A DNA stretch of 7,857 nt. Origin: Candidatus Woesearchaeota archaeon. GTDB taxonomy: Archaea > Nanobdellota > Nanobdellia > Woesearchaeales > CG1-02-33-12. The stretch spans positions 1 to 7,857 of the forward strand of contig JAFCEA010000039.1 in assembly GCA_017609385.1 (NCBI GenBank), given 5' to 3'. The notes beneath the pieces are model-generated. The model had not been told where the DNA came from and did not search any database. It was given only the letters and a program-made list of their open reading frames with translations. Positions 1 to 5,911 of this stretch are shown in pieces; positions within the stretch are counted from its first letter, which is position 1, and every line of letters starts with the position of its first letter. The translations under genes were made by a program, and so were the position numbers.

Positions 1-482
1 TCTGGCTTGTCATCATTCCTCTGGTAAACTTCTCCACCGCATTTGTCACAAACACCTTTTACTTTTGGAATTATATTCCTGATGTGGTATATAGCACCGC
101 AGCTTTTGCAAATCCTTCTGCCAGACAGCCTGTCAATTATTATTTTCTCTGAGGCTGTGAAATCCAATACCTTGTCAATAACAACTATTTTATCCAATGC
201 CTCTGCCTGTGCTATTGTCCTTGGAAAGCCGTCAAGCATAAAGCCGTTTTTGCAGTCATCTTGTTTTAGCCTTTCTTCAACTATTTTTATTGTGACATCA
301 TCAGGAACAAGATTGCCCTTGTCAATATATGTTTTGGCAAGCAAGCCAATCTCTGTTTTGCTCTTCATAGCCTCCCTGAACATGTCTCCTGTTGAAATCT
401 GCGGAATATTATATATTTTTGATATTCTCTCTGCATAAGTTCCCTTGCCAACTCCTGGTGGTCCTAATAGTATAATGTTCAT
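1..482 (-). CDS. adk: Adenylate kinase, bacterial-type with zinc LID (partial, C-terminus outside window)
   Basis: Adenylate kinase catalyses AMP + ATP <-> 2 ADP in the cytoplasm. The reverse-strand reading frame is open from the ATG at 482 to the window edge and gives 160 residues of a protein usually about 210-220 long, so roughly the last quarter is missing. Visible in order: P-loop GPPGVGKGT (residues 7-15), the NMP-binding TGDMFR (31-36), DGFPRT (84-89), the LID-entry arginines in DRLSGRR (117-123), and four LID cysteines C125, C128, C145 and C148 in two CxxC pairs, as in zinc-binding LID domains. RNDD (155-158) closes the LID. This is the long bacterial/eukaryotic-type Adk, not the short archaeal AdkA type. 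It starts 1 nt after the stop of the upstream helical protein (TAA-A-ATG), so it is probably translated by coupling in one mRNA. Identification is secure from the motifs. Confidence 0.95.
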   Translation of the reverse strand, partial: MNIILLGPPGVGKGTYAERISKIYNIPQISTGDMFREAMKSKTEIGLLAKTYIDKGNLVPDDVTIKIVEERLKQDDCKNGFMLDGFPRTIAQAEALDKIVVIDKVLDFTASEKIIIDRLSGRRICKSCGAIYHIRNIIPKVKGVCDKCGGEVYQRNDDKP

Positions 483-483
483 T

Positions 484-948
484 TTAACCAAAATACCTCG
501 CCTTGTATTCTGTTGTTGATTCTTTTTCCCAAAAGTCTTTTATTTTCTTAATAAAAGTTGTCATCTCGCTTTTTATTTTATTCCATGAGTTAAAGAAGTT
601 ATTGATGAACCCAGCTTCCTTTGCCTCATCAGGGTTTAATGACAGCTCTAATGATAATTTTTCAAAAACCTTAAGTTTTTTGTACAATCCAAATATCTTT
701 TTTCTCTCATCATCATCAAATGCCTTGTACTCATAAATGTTTGCTATGGTATTATCTGGGCTTAACAAATCCTCCAGGAACTCACACATTTTATTTATTT
801 TATCAGCGATCTTCTTTCTTATTTCCCTTAATAAAAAATCCTCATGCTCTATTGTTGAGATTTCAAAGTCTCTGTTTAATTCCTCAAAATCAGGCAGGGA
901 ATATTTTTCTTTCAGTTTAGTGTATGTTTTTTCTATTTTCGGTTCCAT
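484..948 (-). CDS. Helical protein of unknown function between tRNA-Thr and adk
   Basis: I cannot name this 154-residue protein. It is charged and appears almost entirely alpha-helical, with many Lys/Glu/Asp, few glycines, no signal peptide and no membrane segment. Recognisable blocks are YSLPDFEELNRDFEIS (residues 16-31) and a long charged central helix (about 38-65). The C-terminal part contains a Trp-bearing helix (FNSWNKIKSEM) and ends in KARYFG. The single cysteine gives no metal site. The ATG at 948 lies 13 nt from the mature 3' end of tRNA-Thr and has no Shine-Dalgarno sequence, and there is no room for a promoter of its own, so it is probably transcribed with the tRNA. Its stop is 1 nt before the adk start. 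The ORF is convincing from its codon texture and its place in the operon. The function is unknown; tight linkage to adk is only a weak hint of a housekeeping role. Confidence 0.8.
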   Translation of the reverse strand: MEPKIEKTYTKLKEKYSLPDFEELNRDFEISTIEHEDFLLREIRKKIADKINKMCEFLEDLLSPDNTIANIYEYKAFDDDERKKIFGLYKKLKVFEKLSLELSLNPDEAKEAGFINNFFNSWNKIKSEMTTFIKKIKDFWEKESTTEYKARYFG

Positions 949-961
949 TTTTAAAAGTGAA

Positions 962-1034
962 AGCCTCGGAGGGGAGTCGAACCCCCGACCTGCGGATTAC
1001 AAGTCCGCCGCTATAGCCACTAAGCCACCGAGGC
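962..1034 (-). tRNA. tRNA-Thr (anticodon UGU)
   Basis: The minus strand folds as a complete 73-nt cloverleaf. The acceptor stem GCCTCGG (1034-1028) pairs perfectly with CCGAGGC (969-963). The D arm has a GCTT/TAGC stem with an AGTGGCTA loop. The anticodon arm GCGGA-CTTGTAA-TCCGC puts TGT in the anticodon position, which decodes ACA and relatives as Thr. The variable loop is AGGTC, and the T arm GGGGG-TTCGACT-CCCCT contains one G-U pair. The discriminator at 962 is U, which is usual for archaeal tRNA-Thr. No CCA is encoded (TTC follows), so a CCA-adding enzyme is needed. There is no intron in the anticodon loop. A TATA-like element lies 29 nt upstream. Confidence 0.97.
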
Positions 1035-1049
1035 ACAATCTTGGTAGTA

Positions 1050-1067
1050 AAACCATGGTTTATATAG
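1050..1067 (-). promoter_or_regulatory. Promoter of the tRNA-Thr operon, overlapped by a 12-bp palindrome
   Basis: On the minus strand CTATATAAA (1067-1059) is a good archaeal TATA box, preceded by the A-rich ACAGAAAA as a possible BRE. Its centre is 29 nt from the first tRNA base, so transcription should start at or 2-3 nt before the tRNA. A perfect palindrome AAACCATGGTTT (1050-1061) overlaps the downstream side of the box, where a repressor could block initiation. The TATA call is from spacing and composition; the operator idea is inference. Confidence 0.7.
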
Positions 1068-1089
1068 TTTTCTGTAAAACCAAGGGAGA

Positions 1090-1100
1090 TTTTATATATA
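1090..1100 (+). promoter_or_regulatory. TATA box for the 459-aa gene / glycosyltransferase operon (leaderless)
   Basis: TTTTATATATA is centred about 29 nt before the ATG at 1125, and no Shine-Dalgarno is present before that ATG. The predicted transcript start is within a few nucleotides of the start codon, so the mRNA should be leaderless. It lies back-to-back with the tRNA promoter inside the 90-bp divergent region. Confidence 0.65.
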
Positions 1101-1124
1101 AGATGCATAAAAATAAATTCAAAT

Positions 1125-2504
1125 ATGAAAACAATCTATCCAAGCATATGTGTTGAGAGCTCTTCTTTTTTTACATCTTCTGTTGCAGCAGCGCTTGTTG
1201 ATATAAGGGCACAGTCAAGGTATAAGTATTTGTGGCATTATTTTAGGCCATCACCTCATATACTATACAGGAGAAAAACTGCAAATATAGTAAATGTTGA
1301 GAATCTTGCAAATAATGTAATAAAAGCTTATGATATCCTAGAAGATAAAAAATTTGATTCAATAATAATAGGACCTGGCTCTGGAGGAACAGCAGACATG
1401 GCCAATGCAATAAATGCTCCTTTGCTTCCTGTTCATACAATGGTCATTGAACTAAGGTTGTTTAATCCAATAAGGCCAGATGATATTCAAAGATATGCAA
1501 AAGAAGGAATTGAACTGGCAAAGATTATTTTAAGAAACAATAAAAATATTGATATAGTGATTCATGATGATGTCATACATGACAGGACAATGGTAAAGAG
1601 GTATTTAATTAATAGGATAAAGTTCAAAAAACTTCCAAAAGCATATGATTTTTTTATAAAAAAATTCCTTAAAAAAAATGGAACAATAGTCTTTATAGAT
1701 AATACGCAATCCTGGAAACAGTACAGGATTGACAAAAATATATGGTTTCAGCTCGGCGGTTATGGTGGAATCCATTTTGATGAATATGTAAGCGGCTCTA
1801 AGAGAATTAATAACTGGCTTAAAAATAGCAATCAAAATCACAACAGCGGCTGGAGCCTTGACCATCTTGTTGAGGAAAGGCCAGAGTCTGAATGGGGCAC
1901 TCCAATAGGCCTTGATAAAAATATCAAGAACTACTGCAAAAAAAACAAACTAAGATTCATAAAAATACAAACAGGCCACATAACAAATCTTAGCCTGCTT
2001 AGTGCATATCTATGGTATGAGAGGAATAACAGGGATGGGCATTCTAATGGATACTCAATAGGAACATTCTGGGCTCACTCTCCCACAGCATCTGCCTTAT
2101 CAAAATACATTCCCTACTGGGCTCCATGGCCAGATGAACAAACCTTAAAAATAACTGACAAGCATTTAAGAAAAATGATGAATGATTTTAATGTTCCAAA
2201 AAAAGTCATATTTGCAAGGCATGGAGCAATTGGCCCGGATATTGTTGGAATCAAGGGCTGGGAAGACATGCTAAGAAAACATTTCAATAAAAAAGATATT
2301 AAGCTTCATGGAAGCCTGACCAACCTTATATATAATGGAATAAGAAAAAGGGTTCACTCCCTTGCAACCATTAACTCAATAGAATCATATATTATGAACA
2401 TAACAACATGGGCAAAAAAGATAGATAAAAAAAGCAAAGATTCTTTAATAATAAATGATTTGGTTAGGATAGCAAGAAAAATTGGACTAGATGTTAAAAA
2501 ATAG
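1125..2504 (+). CDS. Unrecognised 459-residue soluble protein, partner of the GT4 gene
   Basis: I do not recognise this protein. It looks like an alpha/beta cytoplasmic protein with no signal peptide or convincing membrane segment. Blocks that look constrained are a glycine-rich turn after a hydrophobic strand, SIIIGPGSGGTADM (residues 79-92); an Asp/His cluster, VIHDDVIHD (145-153); a second strand, GTIVFIDNTQSW (186-197); GGYGGIHFDEY (211-221); a His/Trp-rich stretch around GTFWAHSPTAS (313-323) and YWAPWPDE (331-338); and IFARHGAIGPDIVG (362-375). The repeated His, Asp and Trp residues next to glycine turns suggest an enzyme that binds a nucleotide or sugar, but this is inference. The start is fixed by a TATA box 29 nt upstream. 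The glycosyltransferase follows after 11 nt, so the two are probably cotranscribed and may act on the same glycan or glycolipid. Confidence 0.85.
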   Translation: MKTIYPSICVESSSFFTSSVAAALVDIRAQSRYKYLWHYFRPSPHILYRRKTANIVNVENLANNVIKAYDILEDKKFDSIIIGPGSGGTADMANAINAPLLPVHTMVIELRLFNPIRPDDIQRYAKEGIELAKIILRNNKNIDIVIHDDVIHDRTMVKRYLINRIKFKKLPKAYDFFIKKFLKKNGTIVFIDNTQSWKQYRIDKNIWFQLGGYGGIHFDEYVSGSKRINNWLKNSNQNHNSGWSLDHLVEERPESEWGTPIGLDKNIKNYCKKNKLRFIKIQTGHITNLSLLSAYLWYERNNRDGHSNGYSIGTFWAHSPTASALSKYIPYWAPWPDEQTLKITDKHLRKMMNDFNVPKKVIFARHGAIGPDIVGIKGWEDMLRKHFNKKDIKLHGSLTNLIYNGIRKRVHSLATINSIESYIMNITTWAKKIDKKSKDSLIINDLVRIARKIGLDVKK

Positions 2505-2515
2505 GTGTTGGTTTT

Positions 2516-3640
2516 ATGAAAATTGGATTTTTCACAAATATTTACAAGCCAGTTATAAATGGTGTTGTTAGCTCAATATCTTCCTTCAAAAAAGGGCTGG
2601 AGGATCTAGGGCACGAGGTTTACATATTTGCCCCAACACACCCTAATTATAAAGATAATGAAAAAGGCATATTCAGGATTGAATCTTTAAAGCTGCCTTC
2701 ACAAGAGGAATACAGAATAACCCTGCCAGTATTTAATAAAAAGTCATTAAAGGTTATCCAAGAACTGGATATTATACATACCCAGCATCCTCTTATTATG
2801 GGAAATTATGGCTCTTTTTTTGCAAATTTTCACACAAAACCACTGGTTTTTACCCACCATACGCAATATGATAAATACAGCCATTATATTCCATTTGAGC
2901 AGGAGCTAGTCAAAATCCTTGCAAGGCAGATTGTAAAAGATTATGCTAATAAATGTGATTGTGTAATAGCACCTTCTGAAAGCATTAAAAAGATGCTCCT
3001 AAAGCAGGGAATCAGATCAAGAATAGAGGTTATTCCAACAGGTATTAACCTGGATGTTTTTGGAAACCCAAATAGGGAAATAATCAGAAAAAAGTACAAC
3101 CTTAGTCCAGATCAAAAACTGCTTTTATATGCCGGAAGGATAGCAAAAGAGAAAAATCTCGAGTTCCTGCTGAAAGCATTCAAGCTTGTTCTTAATAAAA
3201 GACCTGATACTTATCTAATGCTTGTCGGGCATGGCCCTGAAAAAGGCTATTTAGATGCTTTAATTAAAAAATTTGGGTTGGAAAAAAATATTTTCTCAGT
3301 TGGAATATCAAGATCAATACAGGATTATTATGCTGCTGCAGACCTCTTTGTCTTCAGCTCTGTCACTGAAACCCAGGGCCTGGTTTTAGTAGAGGCAATG
3401 GCAGCAGGAACACCTGTTGTTGCAGTTGATTCACCTGGAGTAAGAGAGGTAGTTGATGGAAAAAACGGATTGCTGGCTAAAGAATCCCTGACTGAATTTA
3501 GTGAAAAAATAATCAAGGTGTTGAATGACAATAAGTTAAGGAAAAAGATGTCTGAGCATGCAAGAAAAACCGCAAACAAATATTCAATTTCAAAGATGTC
3601 CAGGAAAGTGCTTAAGGTCTATGAATCAGTTCTAAAATAA
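2516..3640 (+). CDS. GT4-family glycosyltransferase (GT-B fold, UGDG/diacylglycerol glucosyltransferase-like)
   Basis: A retaining glycosyltransferase that transfers a sugar from a nucleotide-sugar donor to a lipid or glycan acceptor at the cytoplasmic face of the membrane. The N-terminal acceptor half opens with MKIGFFTNIYKPVINGV (residues 1-17) and carries THHTQYDKY (113-121). The C-terminal donor half has GRIAKEKN (207-214), with R208 and K213 in the usual phosphate-binding positions, LMLVGHGPE (234-242), and TETQGLVLVEAMAAGTPVVA (284-303), which contains the EX7E motif E285/E293. The TETQG form is typical of the subgroup that includes monoglucosyl- and diglucosyl-diacylglycerol synthases, so a membrane glycolipid product is a reasonable guess, though GT4 specificity cannot be read from sequence. 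The length of 374 residues is normal. It starts 11 nt after the preceding stop, with GGTG 8 nt before the ATG as a weak Shine-Dalgarno. Confidence 0.92.
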   Translation: MKIGFFTNIYKPVINGVVSSISSFKKGLEDLGHEVYIFAPTHPNYKDNEKGIFRIESLKLPSQEEYRITLPVFNKKSLKVIQELDIIHTQHPLIMGNYGSFFANFHTKPLVFTHHTQYDKYSHYIPFEQELVKILARQIVKDYANKCDCVIAPSESIKKMLLKQGIRSRIEVIPTGINLDVFGNPNREIIRKKYNLSPDQKLLLYAGRIAKEKNLEFLLKAFKLVLNKRPDTYLMLVGHGPEKGYLDALIKKFGLEKNIFSVGISRSIQDYYAAADLFVFSSVTETQGLVLVEAMAAGTPVVAVDSPGVREVVDGKNGLLAKESLTEFSEKIIKVLNDNKLRKKMSEHARKTANKYSISKMSRKVLKVYESVLK

Positions 3641-3644
3641 TTAA

Positions 3645-3651
3645 TTTTTTT
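3645..3651 (+). terminator. T-run terminator after the glycosyltransferase
   Basis: Seven consecutive T residues begin 4 nt after the TAA stop, with no hairpin. This is the form of archaeal oligo-T termination. A new TATA element follows at 3674-3684, consistent with the operon ending here. Confidence 0.5.
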
Positions 3652-3673
3652 CTGCATAAAATTTACCAAAAGA

Positions 3674-3684
3674 TTATTAAATAC
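3674..3684 (+). promoter_or_regulatory. TATA-like element for the 128-aa gene (leaderless)
   Basis: TTATTAAATAC is centred about 25 nt before the ATG at 3705, and no Shine-Dalgarno precedes the ATG. Spacing predicts a transcript starting at the start codon. Confidence 0.5.
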
Positions 3685-3704
3685 CTTTATTATTCAAATA
3701 CCTG

Positions 3705-4091
3705 ATGAAGATATACCAATTATCAAATTATCCGAACGAAAAAATCCCTATTAAGAAGAATATTGTTGAATTATTCACCCAAGATGAAAGAATTGGATTC
3801 TATCAATCATATTTTAATAAAATTCTTAATAGGATTTATGAAAGAGCATTTGGTGCGAATTATGGTTTAAAAAAACCCGGTGGTTCTTATTTTTTGAGAG
3901 GTATTGAAACAGATAATTTAGTATATGAGATTAATAAAGAAAATAAAAGCATAATTAAACATCCAAAAAAATCAAGTAGTGATTTATGGATTCTGTTAGA
4001 AATGGATAAAATTTCTGAGTATGTTGTAATAGAAGGAACTATTGAAGAAGTTCTTAATGAATTTAATAATGCAGGATTTAAGGTAAAATAA
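3705..4091 (+). CDS. Small orphan protein of unknown function (128 aa)
   Basis: I recognise no family. The protein is 128 residues, mixed alpha/beta, without signal peptide, membrane segment or cysteine. Features seen: a Tyr/Phe-rich helix (about 32-49, QSYFNKILNRIYERAFGA), a glycine-containing turn KKPGGSYFLRG (56-66), and a C-terminal strand-helix-strand YVVIEGTIEEVLNEFNNAGF (106-125) that resembles the end of a small alpha/beta domain. Codon use is more AT-rich than in the flanking operons, and the gene sits alone between its own promoter and a T-run, facing the Era-like operon. It could be a lineage-specific or transferred gene. It is real as an ORF with a well-placed promoter; the role is unknown. 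Confidence 0.7.
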   Translation: MKIYQLSNYPNEKIPIKKNIVELFTQDERIGFYQSYFNKILNRIYERAFGANYGLKKPGGSYFLRGIETDNLVYEINKENKSIIKHPKKSSSDLWILLEMDKISEYVVIEGTIEEVLNEFNNAGFKVK

Positions 4092-4097
4092 TTTTTT
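4092..4097 (+). terminator. T-run immediately after the 128-aa gene
   Basis: Six T residues directly follow the TAA stop in the 29-bp gap between two convergent genes. No stem-loop is evident. It is a plausible archaeal oligo-T terminator, but short. Confidence 0.35.
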
Positions 4098-4120
4098 GGC
4101 AAACTCTTTCTTATAATAAA

Positions 4121-4498
4121 TCAATCTTCTTCTTTTTTCTTAAAGCTTTCCGGAAGGTCAATGAGGTATTTCCCTTCTTCCAACTTATATATTAAAGGCC
4201 TTTTCTTGAATAAATGAACAAGATCAAGCTCATACTTTCCTGGCTTAAGTATTCTTATTGATTCCAGGTCAAGAACAACCGGCTTTTCCACTCCCCTTTC
4301 TACTCCAATAAGATCAAAAACATCTTTTTCAATCTCATCTTTTTCTTTGGTTGTTAAATCAGCTATTATCTCTTTTGTCTCTTCAAGCTTTTTTTTGCTT
4401 ATGTAAAAGAATAATCTTCCACCGCATGGGCAGCCCTTTAATATCTCTTCAGCTCCATCATCATAGAGTTTTCCACACCTGACACATTGATGGGGCAT
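4121..4498 (-). CDS. Archaeal Zn-ribbon protein (DUF2072/COG3364-like)
   Basis: A 125-residue protein with an N-terminal zinc ribbon: C5 and C8 in CVRC, then C23 and C25 in CPCGGRLFFY, which give four thiolate ligands. A charged helix follows (about 34-60), then a C-terminal beta-rich region with LDLESIRILKPGKYELDL (96-113), ending in a KKKEED tail. The MPHQCVRCG start and GCPCGGRLF block match my recollection of the archaeal Zn-ribbon family DUF2072/COG3364, whose biochemical function I do not know. It is the third gene of the Era-like GTPase operon, 13 nt after the DUF2073 stop. The gene order suggests the three proteins work together, possibly on RNA or the ribosome; that is inference. The stop is TGA at 4121-4123. 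Confidence 0.85.
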   Translation of the reverse strand: MPHQCVRCGKLYDDGAEEILKGCPCGGRLFFYISKKKLEETKEIIADLTTKEKDEIEKDVFDLIGVERGVEKPVVLDLESIRILKPGKYELDLVHLFKKRPLIYKLEEGKYLIDLPESFKKKEED

Positions 4499-4511
4499 TT
4501 TATCTCAGGAA

Positions 4512-4907
4512 TTATTTCTTCCTCCTCTTTTTAGCCCTGGTATCATCTTCAGTAAAAAGCTGTATCTTATCAGGGTCTTTTTTTATCTCCCTAACAATAG
4601 AAGCAGGCCCGATAATTGTCAAGCCTTGCCTATCTCCAAGAAGCATATTAACAAAACCCTTTTTTAACTTTCTGAATAAGTCACTCTCTTTCTTGTTTGG
4701 ATAGATAACAGAAAGCTCTATTCCCTTGAAATCCTTGTTTATCTCTTCCATGGTTGCTTTTATAAGCTCAGCTTCTTCCTCTTTTTTTAATCTGCCCTCT
4801 AACAAGACAATCCTGTTTTCCTTTGCTATATTAAGGAGTTTTCTTATTCTTCCAACTGAGCTGATGTATTCTATTTCACTGTATGGAACAAACTGCAATG
4901 TTAACAT
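4512..4907 (-). CDS. DUF2073 family protein
   Basis: A 131-residue archaeal protein of the uncharacterised DUF2073 family. Recognisable blocks are the N-terminal LQFVPYSEIEYISSVGRI (residues 4-21), IVLLEGRLKKEEEAELIKATMEEI (33-56), FKGIELSVIYP (60-70), and the glycine-rich GDRQGLTIIGPASIVREIKKDP (91-112). A strongly basic tail, RAKKRRKK, ends the protein and could contact nucleic acid (inference). Its ATG overlaps the GTPase stop by one base (TAATG), so translation is almost certainly coupled and a fixed stoichiometry with the GTPase is likely. The family regularly accompanies this GTPase in archaea to my knowledge, which suggests a partner or effector. No catalytic motif is visible. Confidence 0.88.
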   Translation of the reverse strand: MLTLQFVPYSEIEYISSVGRIRKLLNIAKENRIVLLEGRLKKEEEAELIKATMEEINKDFKGIELSVIYPNKKESDLFRKLKKGFVNMLLGDRQGLTIIGPASIVREIKKDPDKIQLFTEDDTRAKKRRKK

Positions 4908-5539
4908 TATCCCACCACCTTGAATAGGGATTCGTAAAACTCATCAATATTGTTGCCATACTTAGCGGATATTCCAACAACATGATACTGGGGAAATGCT
5001 GACTGGACTTTTTTTATCTTTGCCTTCTTTAAATCAACTTTATTGGCTACTACCAGAACAGGAATCTTCCTTGCCTCCAGGTTTCCAATGATAGTTATAT
5101 TAACCTGTGAATATGGGTCTTTTGTTGCATCAAGAACAACAACCACTGTATCCATGTTGTCAAGCCACCTGATAGAATCTATAACACCCTTTGTTGCCTC
5201 TTTTGCCCTCTTCTTGGCTTTTTTTGCAGTCAGACCAAACTTCATAAAGTCCTCATAATCAATCTTGGTTGCAATTCCCGGAGTGTCAACAAGATTAAAA
5301 GAAATCTCCTTATTGCCGCTCTTTATGTTTATCTGCTCCTTTATCTGTATTTCCCTGGTTTCATGAGGCACATTTGTTACCTTGCCCATGCTCTCTCCTA
5401 ACCAGTCCTCGCAGATTTTATTTGCCAAGGTGGTTTTTCCTGCATTTGGCGGCCCATATAAGCCAAGTTTTATGTGCTTTTTCCTCCTGAAAAGGTTTTT
5501 AAAGAAAGCTTTTATGAATTTCTCAAATATATTTGCCAT
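4907..5539 (-). CDS. Era-like small GTPase (G domain only)
   Basis: A GTP-binding, GTP-hydrolysing protein of the TrmE-Era-EngA-like class. The five G motifs are present: G1 GPPNAGKT (residues 29-36), a candidate G2 Thr in PHETRE (T61), G3 DTPG (85-88), G4 NKVD (166-169) and G5 SAK (191-193). At 210 residues it is essentially a bare G domain: bacterial Era is about 300 residues and has a C-terminal KH domain that binds 16S rRNA, and none is present here. The N-terminus (FEKFIKAFFKNLFRRKKHIK) is amphipathic and basic and could associate with membrane or RNA. It is the first gene of a three-gene operon with DUF2073 (1-nt overlap) and the Zn-ribbon protein. A TATA box 30 nt upstream predicts a near-leaderless mRNA. 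A role in ribosome biogenesis is often supposed for such GTPases but is not shown by the sequence. Confidence 0.92.
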   Translation of the reverse strand: MANIFEKFIKAFFKNLFRRKKHIKLGLYGPPNAGKTTLANKICEDWLGESMGKVTNVPHETREIQIKEQINIKSGNKEISFNLVDTPGIATKIDYEDFMKFGLTAKKAKKRAKEATKGVIDSIRWLDNMDTVVVVLDATKDPYSQVNITIIGNLEARKIPVLVVANKVDLKKAKIKKVQSAFPQYHVVGISAKYGNNIDEFYESLFKVVG

Positions 5540-5560
5540 TTTTGTAAATTATAGTTTAAC

Positions 5561-5574
5561 TATTATATATAAAG
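5561..5574 (-). promoter_or_regulatory. TATA box for the Era-like GTPase operon
   Basis: On the minus strand CTTTATATATAATA is centred about 30 nt before the ATG at 5539. No Shine-Dalgarno precedes that ATG, so a leader of only a few nucleotides is expected. It separates this operon from the MCM-like gene that ends at 5606. Confidence 0.65.
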
Positions 5575-5605
5575 TTTTGGTTTTTAATATACAGAAAGGG
5601 ATTAA

Positions 5606-5911
5606 TCACTCTCTTTTTATCTGGAGGCCGAACTTGATTATTTCCTCTGCCTTGTCAATATCTTCCTTTTTTACTGTTTTTCTTAATTCCATTCTTGCTG
5701 AGGCTTTTGCAATCCTTATCAGGCCAATAACAATCCTTGGCGAGATTTCAATTAAATATTTCTTTTCATCTTTTTTAAGTGTTGTTGAGAACTCAACAAC
5801 CTGTTTTTCAAACTCTTTTGGAAACTCAACATCAACCTGTTCTGCAAAATCAACATACTCCCTTATGAACGCCATATCCTTTTCATTGATTTTTATATTC
5901 TTGCAAATCTT
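5606..5911 (-). CDS. MCM-like ATPase, C-terminal lid piece (frameshifted continuation)
   Basis: This is the helical lid of an MCM-type AAA+ ATPase, read in the frame shifted by one base from the upstream piece. The frame is open from 5911; an internal ATG at 5875 would give an 89-residue product, but the homologous reading starts before it (KNIKINEKDMAFIREYVDFA). The block ISPRIVIGLIRIAKASARMELR matches the MCM sensor-2/lid region of the T-x-R-x-L-E-x-L-I-R-L-x-E-A-x-A-R type, with the sensor-2 arginine kept, followed by the usual VKKEDIDKAEEII helix. On its own this piece cannot bind or hydrolyse ATP. It makes sense only joined to the 5893-6771 piece, with which it would give a 388-residue protein. 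The stop is TGA at 5606-5608. Confidence 0.85.
   Translation of the reverse strand, partial: KICKNIKINEKDMAFIREYVDFAEQVDVEFPKEFEKQVVEFSTTLKKDEKKYLIEISPRIVIGLIRIAKASARMELRKTVKKEDIDKAEEIIKFGLQIKRE

Noticed and set aside
43..438. Plus-strand open frame of 131 codons
   Set aside because: It lies opposite the adenylate kinase gene, whose P-loop, GFPRT and LID cysteines are clear; the plus frame is a shadow.
737..1156. Plus-strand open frame of 139 codons running across the tRNA
   Set aside because: It crosses a complete tRNA-Thr and its promoter and overlaps the minus-strand helical protein; no start signal precedes it.
5606..5875. A separate 89-residue gene starting at the internal ATG
   Set aside because: Homology to the MCM lid begins before that ATG in the same frame, so it is the tail of the broken ATPase rather than an independent gene.
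5893..5911. Programmed -1 ribosomal frameshifting in the MCM-like gene
   Set aside because: No slippery heptamer or obvious downstream stem-loop is visible; a one-base deletion or sequence error explains the break more simply.
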